Shown piece by piece: positions 1 through 12,062 of a DNA stretch of 64,000 nucleotides. How positions within the stretch are numbered: the stretch's first letter is position 1; every line of letters begins with the position of its first letter. Position numbers and translations under genes: made by a program. Origin of the DNA: Rutpela maculata (Eukaryota; Arthropoda; Insecta; Coleoptera; Cerambycidae); contig OW386289.2 of the NCBI GenBank assembly GCA_936432065.2, positions 13,873,077 through 13,937,076 on the forward strand, read 5' to 3'. The notes beneath the pieces are model-generated. The model had not been told where the DNA came from. It saw only the letters and a program-made list of their open reading frames with translations, and ran no database searches.

Positions 1-204
1 CATTTGTCAACACCCCCCCCCCCCCCCCCCTCCTTCAGGGAAGATCCTAAGACGCTCCTAAATTGAGCCAAATGTCGGCTTCGAGAATTGTCCATTTAAA
101 TAAACCTGTTCGGCCTTTTTGTAATCTTGTGTTTTCTTAGAAATTTCGATACTGTCGAGTTTGTTTAGTAATGCCAAAGCCAAACTAGTAGAATCATTAT
201 ACTC

Positions 205-432
205 TTCGCCGATTTACTGAGCTCTTTATATAATTGTTACACATTCTATAGGATACTCTTCACAGTTTTCTTGTAAATAATGTTAGTTTTTGGACAATCT
301 AAATTTTGTGATACCAACTTTGTTGTGAAAAAAATATATGAAAAAAAAATGAAAAAAAAAACACCCTGTCAGGGATTGGAACCTTTGGATTGCCAGACAA
401 AGCTTTAGCCATTGGACCATCACACATCACTA
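205..432 (-). mobile_element. tRNA-derived SINE, copy 1
   Basis: Read on the minus strand, 360-430 resembles a tRNA-type RNA polymerase III promoter: an A-box-like segment (TGGTCCAATGGCTAAAGC) and a B-box-like segment (GGTTCCAATCC). It is followed downstream by an A/T-rich tract and a body at 205-300. The same head plus body recurs at 10577-10775 in the same order, which argues for a dispersed SINE and not a tRNA gene. No intact cloverleaf or CCA context is visible. Confidence 0.6.
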
Positions 433-757
433 CAAAAATTGAATGTCTGTAATATATATCATTCGAGTATTATATTTCAACGAATTAGATATATTATTAT
501 GAAACATATATATTAGTAAAATGTATACACAAAAAAAAATTATAAAGAATAAAATTTCGCAAGATTTCTATTTAAATACAAATGATAGAAAATAAGAAAA
601 TATATTTTTTTAATTTAAATCATTAATAATTTTTTTATTTACTGATTGATTTTTTTAAGAAACAATAGGGTTCTTCCTCTACCTAACGCTAACTTACTTT
701 CCAAATTTTAATACAATCGGACTTTTCTTTCTTAAGTTATCATGGTTACAAAAAACG

Positions 758-793
758 TGACGGACGGACGGACGGACGGACGGACGGACGGAC
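758..793. repeat. (GACG)n microsatellite
   Basis: About nine uninterrupted copies of a GACG/CGGA tetranucleotide. It lies near sequence related to the GACA/CTGT-rich interior of the family-A repeats, so it may be an expanded piece of one. Confidence 0.9.
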
Positions 794-1062
794 ATTTTGA
801 AAGTTGTTCAGAATTCGTTCACTACCATAATGATATGAAATTTTTTTCTCTACGAGCGATATTTACTGTTTTAGAAATGTGCCGATCAAATGCAATATAT
901 TCTTCGTTTTTGCGAAGAGTACAAAAATGTATTTTCAGATTTTTGTCTTTCTGTGTCCATCTGTCTGTCTAAGTGTTCGTTCCTCAATAACTCGAAAACA
1001 GCTCAACATATTTTGATAAAATTTGACATATTTCTAATTTAGAGAATAAGCTAATTACTTTC

Positions 1063-1520
1063 ACATTCAGTGGAAGTATAGTAACGACAAAGAAATTTTT
1101 AAAATTTTTTATTGTTCAAATAGGCTTAGAATGTCATGAAACGTCAAGATTTTAAGTTTGAGAAGAAAACTTATGTCTGTCTGTCGGTCCCCGTCTGTAG
1201 CTTTTATTGAGCACACGATTACTCTGGAACCGTTTAAGATATTGACTTGAAATTTGGTACACGTATGTATTTTAACATGACTGATTATATTTCAATCTTA
1301 TTGGGGGGTAAATTGGGGTAAATGGGGGTAAACAAGTAAATCAAGAATCAAGAAAGTCTATAAAATTGGTATTTAGTATATACGAGAAGCTAATGTTTAA
1401 AAAAAAAATTGGCATTAGCCACCCCCATTACTATCCCCAGCCCATTATAAAAGGGGGTGAAAAAAAAATGTGATTTAGTGTGTCTACAAGAACCAAAGAC
1501 CACAAAATATTTTTTGTAAT
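1063..1520 (-). repeat. family-A dispersed repeat, partial copy
   Basis: Starts with a CAGTGGAAGTATAGTAACGAC-like end. It keeps the CTGTCTGTCGGTC-rich interior, the GGGGTAAATTGGGGTAAA stretch and the segment resembling AAGAACCAAAGACC. The distal end seen in full copies, with AACCGCTGCCCAAGG, is missing. Fuller copies are at 24005-24700, 43393-44090, 44091-44775 and 48608-49225. Confidence 0.75.
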
Positions 1521-1563
1521 TCATTCCTTACGAATTCAAAAACTTTAGTGAAGTTGCGAGAAT

Positions 1564-1778
1564 CAGAGCCGTAGCGAGCCAACTTTGTAAATAAATAAAT
1601 AATAATTCCTCCAAAAAAAATATGAGCGGGGGGGGGGGGGGTGTCAAAATCTCAACAAATCTTGTTCCCACCGAAAGAAATAAAAATTGCCAACTTGTGT
1701 CTCAAATTTCCAACTTTTGTCAAGTCCGACAAAGTTGAGGGGGTAGCGTACCCCCATGTCCCCCTTCGCTATGGCCTG
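1564..1778. mobile_element. hAT-type MITE (family H1)
   Basis: The ends CAGAGCCGTAGCGAGCC and CTTCGCTATGGCCTG form imperfect inverted repeats starting CAG, as in hAT elements. They are flanked by 8-bp direct repeats GCGAGAAT and GCAAGAAT (one mismatch). The interior (CCAACTTTGTAAATAAATAA, a run of G, then a CCAACTT repeat) matches the better-preserved copy at 35192-35500. No coding capacity. The 8-bp duplication is the hallmark of the hAT superfamily. Confidence 0.75.
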
Positions 1779-2993
1779 GCAAGAATATTTCCAAGCTTCT
1801 GAGAGTTTGACAGACTCTAATGATAAATTAAATATCTTGGTGAGAGGTTCCGCAAAAATATAAGCACAATTCTCTGATGATGAATGATTGGTGTTCCATC
1901 AGGTCCATTGATAAGTTTTGTTTTAATTCTTTGAAAGCTTGAAGCACTGTGCCAACATCTAGACTGTCACAATGTATGTATTTATTTGAGGTGCGCCAAT
2001 TTTCTGTATTTTTTAGGTAACGAAAAAGATTCTTCGAAGTATTCCGAAAATCCACCTGCGTCCGGTGGATTGTCGTACATCTTGATCAACTACGATTGTC
2101 AGGCGTCCGGCTTTAGCCGGATATGTTTGGCCTCTTACGGTTTGGTTTCGTCCGGTTAAAAATTAACATGTCCGGTCTGATCGGCTTTTGTAAGGCTTTT
2201 TCCCTAAGGCTCTAAAACATGATTTTTTCGTTTTTTTTTTTTTGTTTCGTTTTTAGTTGCTTTTCTATAGATACATTTTATTGTTTTGCAATGACTTTTT
2301 CTGTTCCTATGTAACAAATATTTTTAAATTAGTCAAGTTTAATAAAAATATTAAAAGACTGATTTTGTGCTTTAGTTATTTTTTTATGGCGAACGAATGC
2401 TGTTCGGCTTTTTGTACCAAATTTCCGGCCAAATTCATAAGTCCGATTAAATTTAAATTTTTAGGAGAGCCAATTTAGACCTTTATTATTCTGACTGACA
2501 TGACAGAAATGCAAAAAAGATTACGTGTCACCAGTAATATATTTTTTTAAAGTTGGTGACACGAAATTTGTTAAAAATGCAGCAACAAATACTCGATCGA
2601 GAAAACTTTTTTGTTTTTAAAGATAGATGTATATAGTAATCTACAAAGTTGTAGCCAAAGAACAAAAGAAACTTTTTTATTTCGGTTATTTTTTTGATAA
2701 CTTACTTAGTTTTCAAGAAAATGGTGCTGCAGTATTTGACCGCCGCGCCGGGTCGCGTCGCAAAATTGGGTTGGCCTATATCGCGGCTTTGTTTCTCGTC
2801 TTTCAGGATGCCCCGCCCGATGTAAATAAAATAATGCGTAGTTGTGAATATTGGTTTTTCTAATTTTGACGTATAAAGTGACAGTTTTCAAAAGTGACAT
2901 AAGTGTCAAAACGTCCTACTTTATGTAACCAGTTATGAAAAGTAAAATTTTACGTAACTGGTGACGAAATAGTATTTTATATAATAAGTGGCT

Positions 2994-3080
2994 AAAATGG
3001 TGTTTTTTTTACGAATGGGGCGTTTATAGTACGAGCCGAAGGCGAGTGCTATAAACCACACGAGTAAAAAAAAACATTTT
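2994..3080. other. Nested double hairpin, locus 1
   Basis: Outer stem: AAAATG.TGTTTTTTTTAC pairs with GTAAAAAAAAACATTTT. Inner stem: TTTATAG (3023-3029) pairs with CTATAAA (3049-3055) around the core ACGAGCCGAAGGCGAGTG. A CGAG box follows the inner hairpin. The same layout with different stems occurs at 12063-12178 and 30122-30212. Confidence 0.7.
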
Positions 3081-4043
3081 AGTCTCGAGTTGTATACAAA
3101 ATTTTTTGTATCGCCATTCGAAATCAGAAAACAATATAATTTTATCAAAATAGACTAAATTCTATTGCTGTTTCGATAGAAACCAATAAGTTTTATATCA
3201 CACTGTGAAATAAAATGTCTTTATTTCACTCTTTTTTCTTTATTTTACACTTGTCAATAATGACATTGTTTTTATTCATGGAAAGTGTCAAATAAATGCC
3301 ATTTTAGGATATGGCGTTACAAAAAGTTCCTTATGTTATCAATTAGGAAAGATAAACAGCTCTCAAAAAGATAAAGAAACAATGTTTATTCAACACAAAA
3401 TAGAATACTGTCCATAAAGTGGAAGCTTTTAAATTCTTCTTTCCTTCAAAATACGCTAACAAAACTTTTGCATTAATATAATTTACCTTTATCATGTTAT
3501 TAAATTAGGATTTCAAATAATATTGTAACTTGACTAAATAACGTCTGTCAATTTTGACATTAAAATTATAATATGTGATAGAAGTAACTATGAAAAAGAT
3601 TACTTAATTTTTAAGATTTTTAAATACATCCATTTCATTTAATATGTTTAAATTGTTTTTAAAATTTTAAAATTAGAAAAATCATGTACCTATGTAACGA
3701 AAGACAATCTTGTGTAACTCGTGTTGTTACGTCTTTTGTAACTGGTTACATGAATAGCTATTATAAAACGTTTATTTAGTTGTTTTTAACCGATCGACAG
3801 GAGTTATTGTCGTCTGTGTAGTTTATGACGCTTATTCTTATTGAAAATTGATGAGTTGCAGCTATAATAATAATTATTATTGCGTGCTATAGAGGGTAAA
3901 GTGCATAATAAAGTAACGGAATTTCTTTTCCAGACATTTAAAACTAGTTTTAATATTTAATTTGAACAAAGAACAACTTTTAAGCAATTTTTTTAACGTC
4001 AGCAGTTTTGTGCGCGTTTCCAACTTTTTTTTAACAGTTAAAC

Positions 4044-4589
4044 CCAGAGTTAGACTTTATGAAATGCATATTTTGCCAACAAAATAGTAAAGAAACTGTG
4101 CAGGGTATTACAGAAGAAGCACTGGACTAAGCATTTACAGTTCATCCCAAACTTATAGCAACATGAGGCCCAGTGTTTCAATGCAAAGTTAAGCACTTTT
4201 TCCTACAAATGAATTAGCTAGAAGGTAAGAATATGAAGTTGCAATATTAAAGTGTTTAATAAAAGCATATTCTAAACTTCTAGCTAATTTATTTGTAGGA
4301 TAAAGTGTTTAACTTTGCATTGAAACACTGGGCCTCATGTTGCTATAAGTTTGAGACGAACTGTAAAGCAGTTTCTATAAAGTCGGATGATATCTCTCTT
4401 AAGTTGAAATATTACACCAAAAAAAGGGATTTATTTTTGTCAAAATGTCCTGTCTATCATGCAAGATGCAGTAGAAATTAGACCCGAAAAGCTTATAAAC
4501 AGAAAGCGGAAAGCACAGATGTGGCTAATACTGGTTATAAAAAAAAGGAAGACCGTTTAAAGCCCAAAACGTTGTATAATTTGCGATAA
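4044..4589 (+). pseudogene. N-terminal fragment of the large TIR-element gene family (Cys/His cluster)
   Basis: Reading from about 4044, the sequence encodes a CxxC motif (KCIFCQ) followed by about 20 residues. A MITE then intervenes at 4134-4367. When the MITE and one GCA repeat are left out the frame resumes as SDDISLKLKYYTKKRDLF, then CPVYHARC, then TRKAYKQKAE. The order CxxC...HxxxC followed by a basic stretch matches in kind the second Cys/His cluster of the gene at 60.4 kb (CFYCGE, then YHKSC). Two in-frame stops (after ALD and after CSRN) and the MITE make it non-functional. It ends at TAA 4587-4589. The family link rests on pattern and I have not aligned it to a database. Confidence 0.5.
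4134..4367. mobile_element. 234-bp MITE with long TIRs, GCA duplication
   Basis: About 100-bp inverted repeats begin TTTACAGTTCATCCCAAAC and end GAGACGAACTGTAAA. They share GCAACATGAGGCCCAGTG and its complement. GCA occurs directly before (4131-4133) and directly after (4368-4370). Leaving out the element and one GCA restores a continuous reading frame in the host gene fragment, which supports the exact boundaries. Confidence 0.8.
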
Positions 4590-5244
4590 AAGAATACAAA
4601 TGTGTTAACTATCTCTTAACTATTGCTGCTTAATTATACGAGTAGAAGTTAAATGTGGAAATAAAATGAGTATGTCTAAATTGCCTTTATCAAAATTTAA
4701 AACTTTATTTTTTATATTTTGCTCCTTTTTCAAAATTAAAATTTACTGAATAAACGATTATTAAATAGGTTATTATTAGTACAATACAAATCCTGGCGCT
4801 CTCAAGCTATGCATGGCGTTATCGCTTGTGCAGTACGTAACCGGCCGCAGCCGGCATAGTTCTTTTCTAAATTGTGGCACCGTTATGTTAAAAACCAAGC
4901 TAGTTTTCAAAAAAATCACTGAAATAAAAAAGTTTCTTTGGTTCTTTGGCTACAACTTTGTAGTTTACTATATACATCTATCTTTAAAAACAAAAAAGTT
5001 TCCTCGATCGAGTATTTGTTGCTGCATTTTTAACAAATTTCGTGTCACCAACTATTAAAAAAAATATTACTGGTGACACGTAAATTTTTTTGCATTTCTG
5101 TCATGTCCGTCATGATAACAAAGGTCTATATTGGCTCTCGTAAAAATTTCAATTCAATCGGACTTAAACTAAGGGATATATAGGGTGATAAGTAAAAATT
5201 AAAAAATATCCATAAAATTTGAGATTTTTCGGAAATTGCCGATT

Positions 5245-5360
5245 TTGACCAGTTTCGCAATTCCGGATTGTCTGGCGAACTCCAAAATCGGATCCACCAG
5301 GTCGATTTACATAAGAATCAATTTTTTTTAGGTGGTTGTTCGCGAGTGTTATAGAGGGTG
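5245..5360. repeat. Dispersed repeat, partner of 7615-7735
   Basis: This stretch and 7615-7735 share, in the same orientation, TTCGCAATTCC, CC.AAATCG/CATAATCGAATTC-like blocks, TTTACATAAGAAT and GTT.G.GAGT. The two flank the palindromic element at 6071-7280. The rest of 5169-6070 shows no gene that I recognise. Confidence 0.45.
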
Positions 5361-6070
5361 CATCTTAGACATTGCTCGTTCTCCGACTAATATGTAACAA
5401 AAATGATTAGCATTTGATTTAATGTTGTATTGAATATTATATACATAATTTTTATATGCGATATTTGTTTTAATCTTTGGTCGGAGACGTTTAAATTCAT
5501 TATACAGGAGTGTATGCTCGTTTTAATTATATAATATTTTTCCGAACTTTGTTTTTTCCTTTATATTCTTGCTAGTGCTGACCATGATTAATATTTGATA
5601 TATATGCAGATATTTTAAGTCGATTAAAAAAAAATTCTTCGAAAATAAATATACATAAGACGATTAAGTATACATCAGGTATTGTCAAAAATATTAATAA
5701 TACCAATTTTTATACTTTTTTATATAATCCGTCTCTCGAGGTCACGCAGGTACTTTACTCAGCAGGTGGTTCAAAAATAATATTTCACATTTGTCGACGA
5801 AAAAGGAGTGAACTTGCCTAACATTAGACATTAATGCTTTTATTCGATATTGTTTATTTTTTCAGCAAAAGCGTTACCAGATTGATGAGTTGTGCAATTA
5901 AAAAACAATGGGCTGTTATAGTCGAAGAGCAAGATCTCTAAAGACACATGATATGCAACTCTCGAATATATAAAGCCAGGTAGTTGATTCTAGTAAAATA
6001 AAAACACCACAAACCATATTTTTGAGGTCATGATTTCACATTTCCATGTCCCCATTCCTCTAGGTTTTTA

Positions 6071-7280
6071 TACAGTGTGTGCCACTTAAGGACTAGCCAC
6101 CCCCGTAAAATTTTTATTTATGAACCGATTTTTATGTTTTTTTTAATATGTAGATCACGCAAAAAGACATTAGAAACATGTTCTGTTAATTCCGGAACTC
6201 AAAACTACGGCCAACTACAACTATTGTTTAAGTACGAAATATTGAGAAGTACTATTAGGGATTTTTTTTTCAAAATGTTGGAAAAAATTCTTATTCAGGA
6301 CCACCTATACCTATTGTACCAAATTTTGTCGTGATAGTAGTACAGGGTGGCCCAAACATTAAAAATAAGTTTTTAAAATAACGAAATTTAAATTAAAAAA
6401 ACACATTACTTTTGTATTATTTTAATTATTTATTGATACAATTATTATTATTATTATTTAAATTTTCATTTGTTTTGAAATTTTATAAACAATTACCATA
6501 AACCTGTAAAAAATGTTTAGATTTTTAGATTTATAAGAATCTGAGTGGTTTGTGTTATTAAAACTTAGCAAGCGTGGAAAACAAAAAATCTTAGTTGAAA
6601 AATGGTTGTCGCTGATACTGTTTAACTAGCATCTTAGTTCTTTGATAAACACCTAAAACAACTTAGTTATTACGTACTATTATAATAATGGCTCATTATT
6701 CTTTACAAGAAAAAGTGAAAATTGTGGGATTAGTTAATTAATTGATATTAACTAATTAACTAATTGATTAATTAATTAATTGTGCTAAATTTTAATAACA
6801 CAAACCGCTCAGGTTCTGACAAATCTAAAATTCCAAAATTTTTTTACTGGTCTATGGTAATTGTTTATAAAATTTCAAAATAAATGAAAATTTAAATAAT
6901 AATAATAATTGTATCAATAAATAATTAAAATAAAACAAAAGTAATGTGTTCTTTTACTTTAAATTTCGTTATTTTAAAAAGTCATTTTTAATGTTTTGGG
7001 CTGTATTAGTATCACGACAAAAATTGGTACAATATGTATATAGGTGGTCCTGAATAAGAATCCGTTCCAATATATTGAAAATAAAAAATCCCTAATAGTA
7101 CTTCTCAATATTTCGCACTTAAACAATGGTCGTAGTTGGCCGTGGCTCTGAGTTCCGGAATTAGTAGAATATGTTTTTAATGCCTTTTTGCGAGATCTAC
7201 ATATTAAAAAAAACATAAAAATCGGTTCATAAATAAAAATTTTACGGGGGGTGGCTAGTCTTTAAGTAGGACACACTGTA
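6071..7280. mobile_element. Palindromic Tc1/mariner-type element (1.2 kb)
   Basis: The left end TACAGTGTGTGCCACTTAAG is the inverted partner of the right end CTTTAAGTAGGACACACTGTA (20 of those bases quoted here at most per side). The two halves are near-perfect inverted copies through GACTAGCCACCCCCGTAAAA, GAACCGATTTTTATGTTTTT and a (TTA)n/(TAA)n tract up to a centre near 6680-6780. Both ends are TA, as expected for Tc1/mariner insertions. A related terminus, TACAGTGTGTCGTACTTAAG, stands alone at 39382. Only a transposase stub remains inside. Confidence 0.8.
6688..6741 (+). pseudogene. Stub of a mariner-like transposase N-terminus
   Basis: Encodes MAHYSLQEKVKIVG and then stops a few codons later. 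The opening is typical of mariner-like/IS630 transposases, whose helix-turn-helix starts this way. It sits near the centre of the palindrome, so it probably marks where an internal deletion joined two inverted halves. Confidence 0.5.
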
Positions 7281-8461
7281 TATTAATTTCGGTTTCTGAA
7301 TAAAAACTATGCTCATTTATTTTCGAAAAGTAGGACATTTATGTTTTGTACAAATCTGAAGTCAAAATAAAAAATTCAATATGGCGGCTCCAATATGGCA
7401 GAAGTAATTTTTTTCTAAAACAAGTGTTTTAAACGGACAAAAAAATTGAGCATCTAGGTGATGCTATATACTAACGAAAATTGCATCGGCCATAACTTTT
7501 TTATTGTTTATGATACAGAAACAAACAAAAAATAATTTAAAAGACTGAACAATATTTGTCTCCAAGGATCGTGCACGTACAGTTAGGGTGGACTCCCGTA
7601 GTAATAGGAAAGTGGAAAAGTGCTATTTCTTCCGAATTCGCAATTCCACATCGAATCGCGACCTCCATAATCGAATTCGGTAGGTCATTTTACATAAGAA
7701 TATGATTTCAGTTTTTGTATGTTTGTGAGTTGCGTAGACCACTTTTTTTTACATATTTCGAGTGTCTCGCTCTCGAACTATTACATCGCGTCCTGATATG
7801 GAGGTCGGCCATGGCATCTCCAGTGCTTTACTTAGCAACTCATAACCGCATGCCTGGCTAATAGAACAAGATTTAGATTAGAGATACTTATTTTAAGTCG
7901 TCCAAACTTATTGCCCCGTCCTCATTAATCGAAAAAGCACTCTAACTCATCACGAACTTGATCCAGTAGTGTATTGTTCGAGTGTTATGCATTTAATAGT
8001 CGGTTGTTGGTGTATCAAGATTGCGCAAAAGCGTGTTATTAATAACGTAAACAACGGTATTGGCTTCTGGTTCGTACATTAAAATTAAATTATCCTTTTA
8101 TAAATATGAATGTTCAACCAAAGCAGTTTTAATTCGCGGTGCTCATTGATAAGCGGTTTGATTGTGATTATGATTGCTATTAGTATTCATATTAACCATT
8201 TTATAAGTTATTTTACAAGTTTACGAACGTTGTTATTATAATCACTGTTTTGAAATACAATGTAACTTTTTTACGCTAACTATAGAATAGGATAAGTTTA
8301 TCAATTTAAAAAATGTGCATCATGAATAAATATTTTCTACTCCCATACTTTAATTAATTTATTAGATATTCCCTACCTGTACTTTGATGAGATTCATTAA
8401 GATACAAAGAGTGACCCCAAAATCGCTCATTTTCTCGAATTTTGTTTCAAACTAATTGCTA
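7281..8461. other. No gene recognised
   Basis: AT-rich sequence between two fold-back elements. It contains the 7615-7735 copy of the 5245 repeat and short ATGGCGGC motifs. I see no coding signal. Confidence 0.5.
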
Positions 8462-10347
8462 AATTATTGTTAATAATGAGATCATCCTGAATACAAAATT
8501 TCAAGATGAGCATATGTTTGGTTTTTGAGATATGAGGGATTGAAGTGATATGCGTGATGCTATCAAAAAATACACAGTCCCACAAAAAATGAATACTCAT
8601 CAGCTATAGCAGAGCAATCAAGATATTCTTAGTATTTTTCGATGCAGAATTCGTATCTAATATCGACGAATCCGTATATATATTGATTAATTCAGAAGGG
8701 CCAAAAACATGCCATAAGGATGAAGAAAAATGATGCTATTGAGTAAGAGCTTCCATGAATAGAAATATAGTATAAGTCTGTTGGCTGAATGCATGAACGA
8801 AGGTATTGGTAGGACTTACACAAAGTAATTGAAGGTGAAAACTACCTTAATATTATTCAAAACTGCATAAAAGCTCCAATAACTAGCGAAAAAGCTTGAA
8901 CCCTCTAAGCTTTATTAATAGGAATGAACCATAAATCTGTTACGACCTAGTACACGAAAACTATCCCTCATCTTGAATTATGAACTTGAGTCAGGGAAAA
9001 AATAGTGAATGTACCAGATATCGCATTTTGATTGCAGTAGGTACGAATGTGGGGCGATAATTAGAATTTTTGTAACTATTTTATAACACACCTACGATGA
9101 GGTAAGAGAACGGGACGAAAACTTATTGGTGGGTCTTCACTCCCTGACTCCCGTCGGGATCATTTGGGAGATGAAAAGGAATCAAGAGGCCCTGACATAA
9201 GAGAAAAGCACTCTTGGAAACAGCTACATCAGTATTTTTTTTATGTAATGCAGCGATTACGAGATACTTATCCCTTCGCACTCTTACCCCCTCATAAAAT
9301 CCACCTATAGACTATGGAGTTCGAGAAAGGGATACTTATCTTTATGTCAGAATTTTTTTCCATACAATATAATGATTGTAAAATTGTTCAGAGAGAAATT
9401 GTTGATGAGAAAGAATCACGAGGCCATGACATTCCTAAAGAACACTCTTGAAAACCCTTGCTACAAGATCTTCGCTAATGCGATACAGCGATTGCGATGC
9501 TCATTTTCACCTCCTCGCACCCCCACCTTCTTATAAAATTCACTTGAAGTTTGAAAACAGACCATTAGGGCATTAATTTTATGGAGAACGCCCTTTATTA
9601 TCCTCGTGACATAATTTACTTTAATGTAATATTCTCACAGCGAGATCACTTATATAAATGTGCGTTGTTTTCTCACTCCTTCATAGGTGTGTAAAAAAAT
9701 TATTGTGGGAATATTGGTTTTATCGTTCCAGATCCAGACACACTGCAATCAGAATGCAATATCTGGTACATTCACTATCTTTTCACTGACTCAAGTTCAT
9801 CTTGGGTAGTTTTGCACCCTGTGATGGGTTGTTTTCGTGAACCAGGTCATAAAAGATTTTTGGTTCATTCCTATTAATAAAGCTTAGTTCAAGCTTTTTC
9901 GCCAGTTATTGGAGCTTTTATGCAGTTTTACATAATATTGGGGTAGTTTTCACCCTCCTAAAGGTGTGTCTCAATTACTTTGTGTAAGCCTTAGTCAACA
10001 CCTTCGTTCATGCATTCAGCCAATAGACTTATACTATATTTCTGTTCATAGAAGCTCTATAACTCAATAGCATCATTTTTCCTTATTTTCATCCTTATAT
10101 AGGGGATGTGTTTGGCCCTTCTGAATTAATAAATGGATATACGAATTCGTCGAAATTAGAGATATGAATTCTGCGTAAAAAAATACTAAGAATATCTTGA
10201 TTGCTCTGCCATAGCTGATGAGTATTCATTTTTTGTGGGGCTGTGTATTTGTTGATAGCATCACGCATATCACAACTTCAATCTCTCATATCTCAAAAAC
10301 CAAACACAGGCTCATCTTGAAATTTTGTATTTATTATTAACAATATA
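8462..10347. mobile_element. Fold-back element with about 560-bp arms
   Basis: The left arm 8462-9025 is the inverted partner of 9725-10347. Shared blocks include AATACAAAATTTCAAGATGAG, GCATCACGCATATCAC, GATGAGTATTCATTTTTTGT, CAAGATATTCTTAGTATTTT, AAAAAGCTTGAAC and CAGATATCGCATTTTGATTG. The loop (9030-9725) contains a diverged direct duplication, 9172-9310 versus 9401-9550, both with GATGAGAAA/GAGATGAAAA, GAGGCC.TGACAT and GCAGCGATT. No open frame of note and no certain target duplication. Confidence 0.75.
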
Positions 10348-10424
10348 TTAACAACATTCTCTTGAACTCAGAAAATAAAGCTAGGTATGGCTGGAAATTA
10401 ATAAACTATGAGCGCAACGAAAAA

Positions 10425-10550
10425 CGTTCTTTTAAAAAACAGTTGCCTAAGGAATTTCTACTTCCAATCCAGATTTCCTATCAAATCTTTTACAACGAAA
10501 AAAAAATTGATACTATATTTGCACTCCACTATGTGAATAATTGTTCATAG
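10425..10550 (+). repeat. Family-A repeat, end fragment
   Basis: Resembles the proximal end of full family-A copies: AACAGTTGCCTAAGGAAT, CTACTTCCAATCCAGATTTC and ACAACGAAAAAAAAATT. It then becomes unrelated, so it is a truncated copy. Confidence 0.6.
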
Positions 10551-10576
10551 AATATTAAGAAGCTAAAAACATATTG

Positions 10577-10775
10577 TTCGCCGATGTACTGAACTCTTTA
10601 TATAATTGTTACATACTCTGTAGAATACTCTTCGAAGTTTTTTGCAAATATTGTCGGTTTTAAACAATTTCAATTTTATATATACTACTAACTTAAGGTA
10701 AAAATAAAGTAAAAATAAAAAAAACTATACCAAAACCCATGTGGGTTTCGAACTCAGGACCCTTGGATTCCGAGT
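10577..10775 (-). mobile_element. tRNA-derived SINE, copy 2
   Basis: The body 10577-10700 matches 205-330 (TTCGCCGATGTACTGAACTC, TATATAATTGTTACATACTC). The minus-strand head at 10735-10775 has a B-box-like GAGTTCGAAACCC. It has the same order and orientation as copy 1. Confidence 0.6.
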
Positions 10776-10935
10776 CAGGGAAGAAGAAGAAAAGAAGAAA
10801 AAGAAGTTTATTCATAGTTACAATACAATATGTGCTTCCCCGAATTTTGGCTCGGAGCCAGCCAAGGGCAACGTCCAGCCAGGTTGTAGGGCTGGACGGG
10901 GCAGATCCGGTTCGGTTCGGCTTAATAACAATGAA
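10776..10935 (-). mobile_element. 3' end of a non-LTR retrotransposon
   Basis: On the minus strand the sequence runs GCCCTACAACCTGGCTGGAC, GGCTCCGAGCCAAAATTC, then AATAAACTTCTTTTTCTTC. The (CTT)n-like tail directly after an AATAAA-type signal is typical of some insect LINE 3' ends. No reverse-transcriptase coding part remains next to it. The following region to about 12060 shows no gene I recognise; GGATGTGGAAGTAA at 11350-11363 is a family-A terminus. Confidence 0.45.
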
Positions 10936-12062
10936 AGAATAAAAAATCGTTAAAAATTCCTATCCGCCTCTGGCGGATTTAAAAATTAACAATTTGATTA
11001 AAAATAAATAAAAAACAGTAAAAATAGCTTAAAAACTATCACAAGCACAAGCAATGAAAAATTTGGGTAGTTGATACGGGAAAAACCTAAACGAAAAAAA
11101 CCGTTTGAGTTAACTGCCGCGCTCTGGTGGTCTCCCTACCGCCAGGAAAATATGATATATATAAAAGTTTTTATTCAAAAAAAGGTTTAATTTTTAGCAA
11201 TTTATCGGCCAAAAATAAATTTAGAAAGACAAAAAGGACAAAAAGAACAAAAATAGTAAAAACAAAAGATAACAGATAAAAGAAGAAAGGAGGGGATTGA
11301 AGATGTAAAGTTAAGAAAGATAAAATGTAGAGTAGAAATAAGTTCTGGATGTGGAAGTAAAAATAATTAAAGAGTATGGGACTAATTGATAATTTATTAC
11401 TAATTTATATATAAAAAATTAAATGTGTATTATGCATATTATCCTTGAGGCTGACTTAATTTAGGATTAAAAAAGTAGGTAAAATAAAAACACACATATT
11501 TCCGTTTAACAAAACACCTCACTTAAAGAATCCGGCATTGCAACCTGTTCGTGTACCTACTAATTCTAGCACCGCTGATTTTCATTGTCAAAAAACCAGT
11601 ATAGTCCACATAAAAGATTATTCTCGTTGAACGCTGAATTGTCCATCAGATATTTATAAGAGATTAAGTTTAAGTGCTTTTCTGACAGCTCTAAAAGCTG
11701 CCTGTTATACTATTTGAGATTGAAAACTTAGATGTTCGGTTCAAACTCGCGTCCTTGGACGAGTCTCGTGCAACACATGAGCATTACCTTTTATCAAATA
11801 CACATGTTACGGGTGATCCAAATAAATGGGCGGTGCAGTATGAAATCAAAAAATAGGACGTTTATTATAGTTAGTCCTAATGTGGAGTTGAAAAATTAAT
11901 CTAATACTGTTACCAACATCAAAATCATAGTCCGCTAGAACCCAAAGGACAAGGGTAGATAAGGGCCTTTTTCCGCCCATCGGCCATGTTGTATGTCATT
12001 ATATTTTCCGAGTAATATATGTCTTGACGAGTAATAAAAAACTGTTCTTTGGAATAGTAGAT

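Larger units (their letters stand above)
2435..5168. mobile_element. Fold-back/TIR element carrying a gene fragment
   Basis: The arms at about 2435-2730 and 4890-5168 are inverted copies of each other. They share AAGTCCGATT, ATTTTTAGGAGAGCCAAT, the GTGACACGAAATTTGTTAAA segment and CTCGATCGAG. The interior holds a nested hairpin (2994-3080), a gene fragment (4044-4589) and a 234-bp MITE. I could not find a target-site duplication, so the outer limits are good to about 10-20 bases. Together with the elements at 26.1 and 53.5 kb it fits the pattern of long-TIR elements with this gene family inside. Confidence 0.7.

Noticed and set aside
360..430. tRNA gene
   Set aside because: Promoter boxes are present, but acceptor and anticodon stems do not pair and the same head plus body recurs at 10.6 kb, so a SINE fits better.
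742..972. Open frame of 76 codons at the GACG repeat
   Set aside because: It starts in a microsatellite and has no recognisable protein features.
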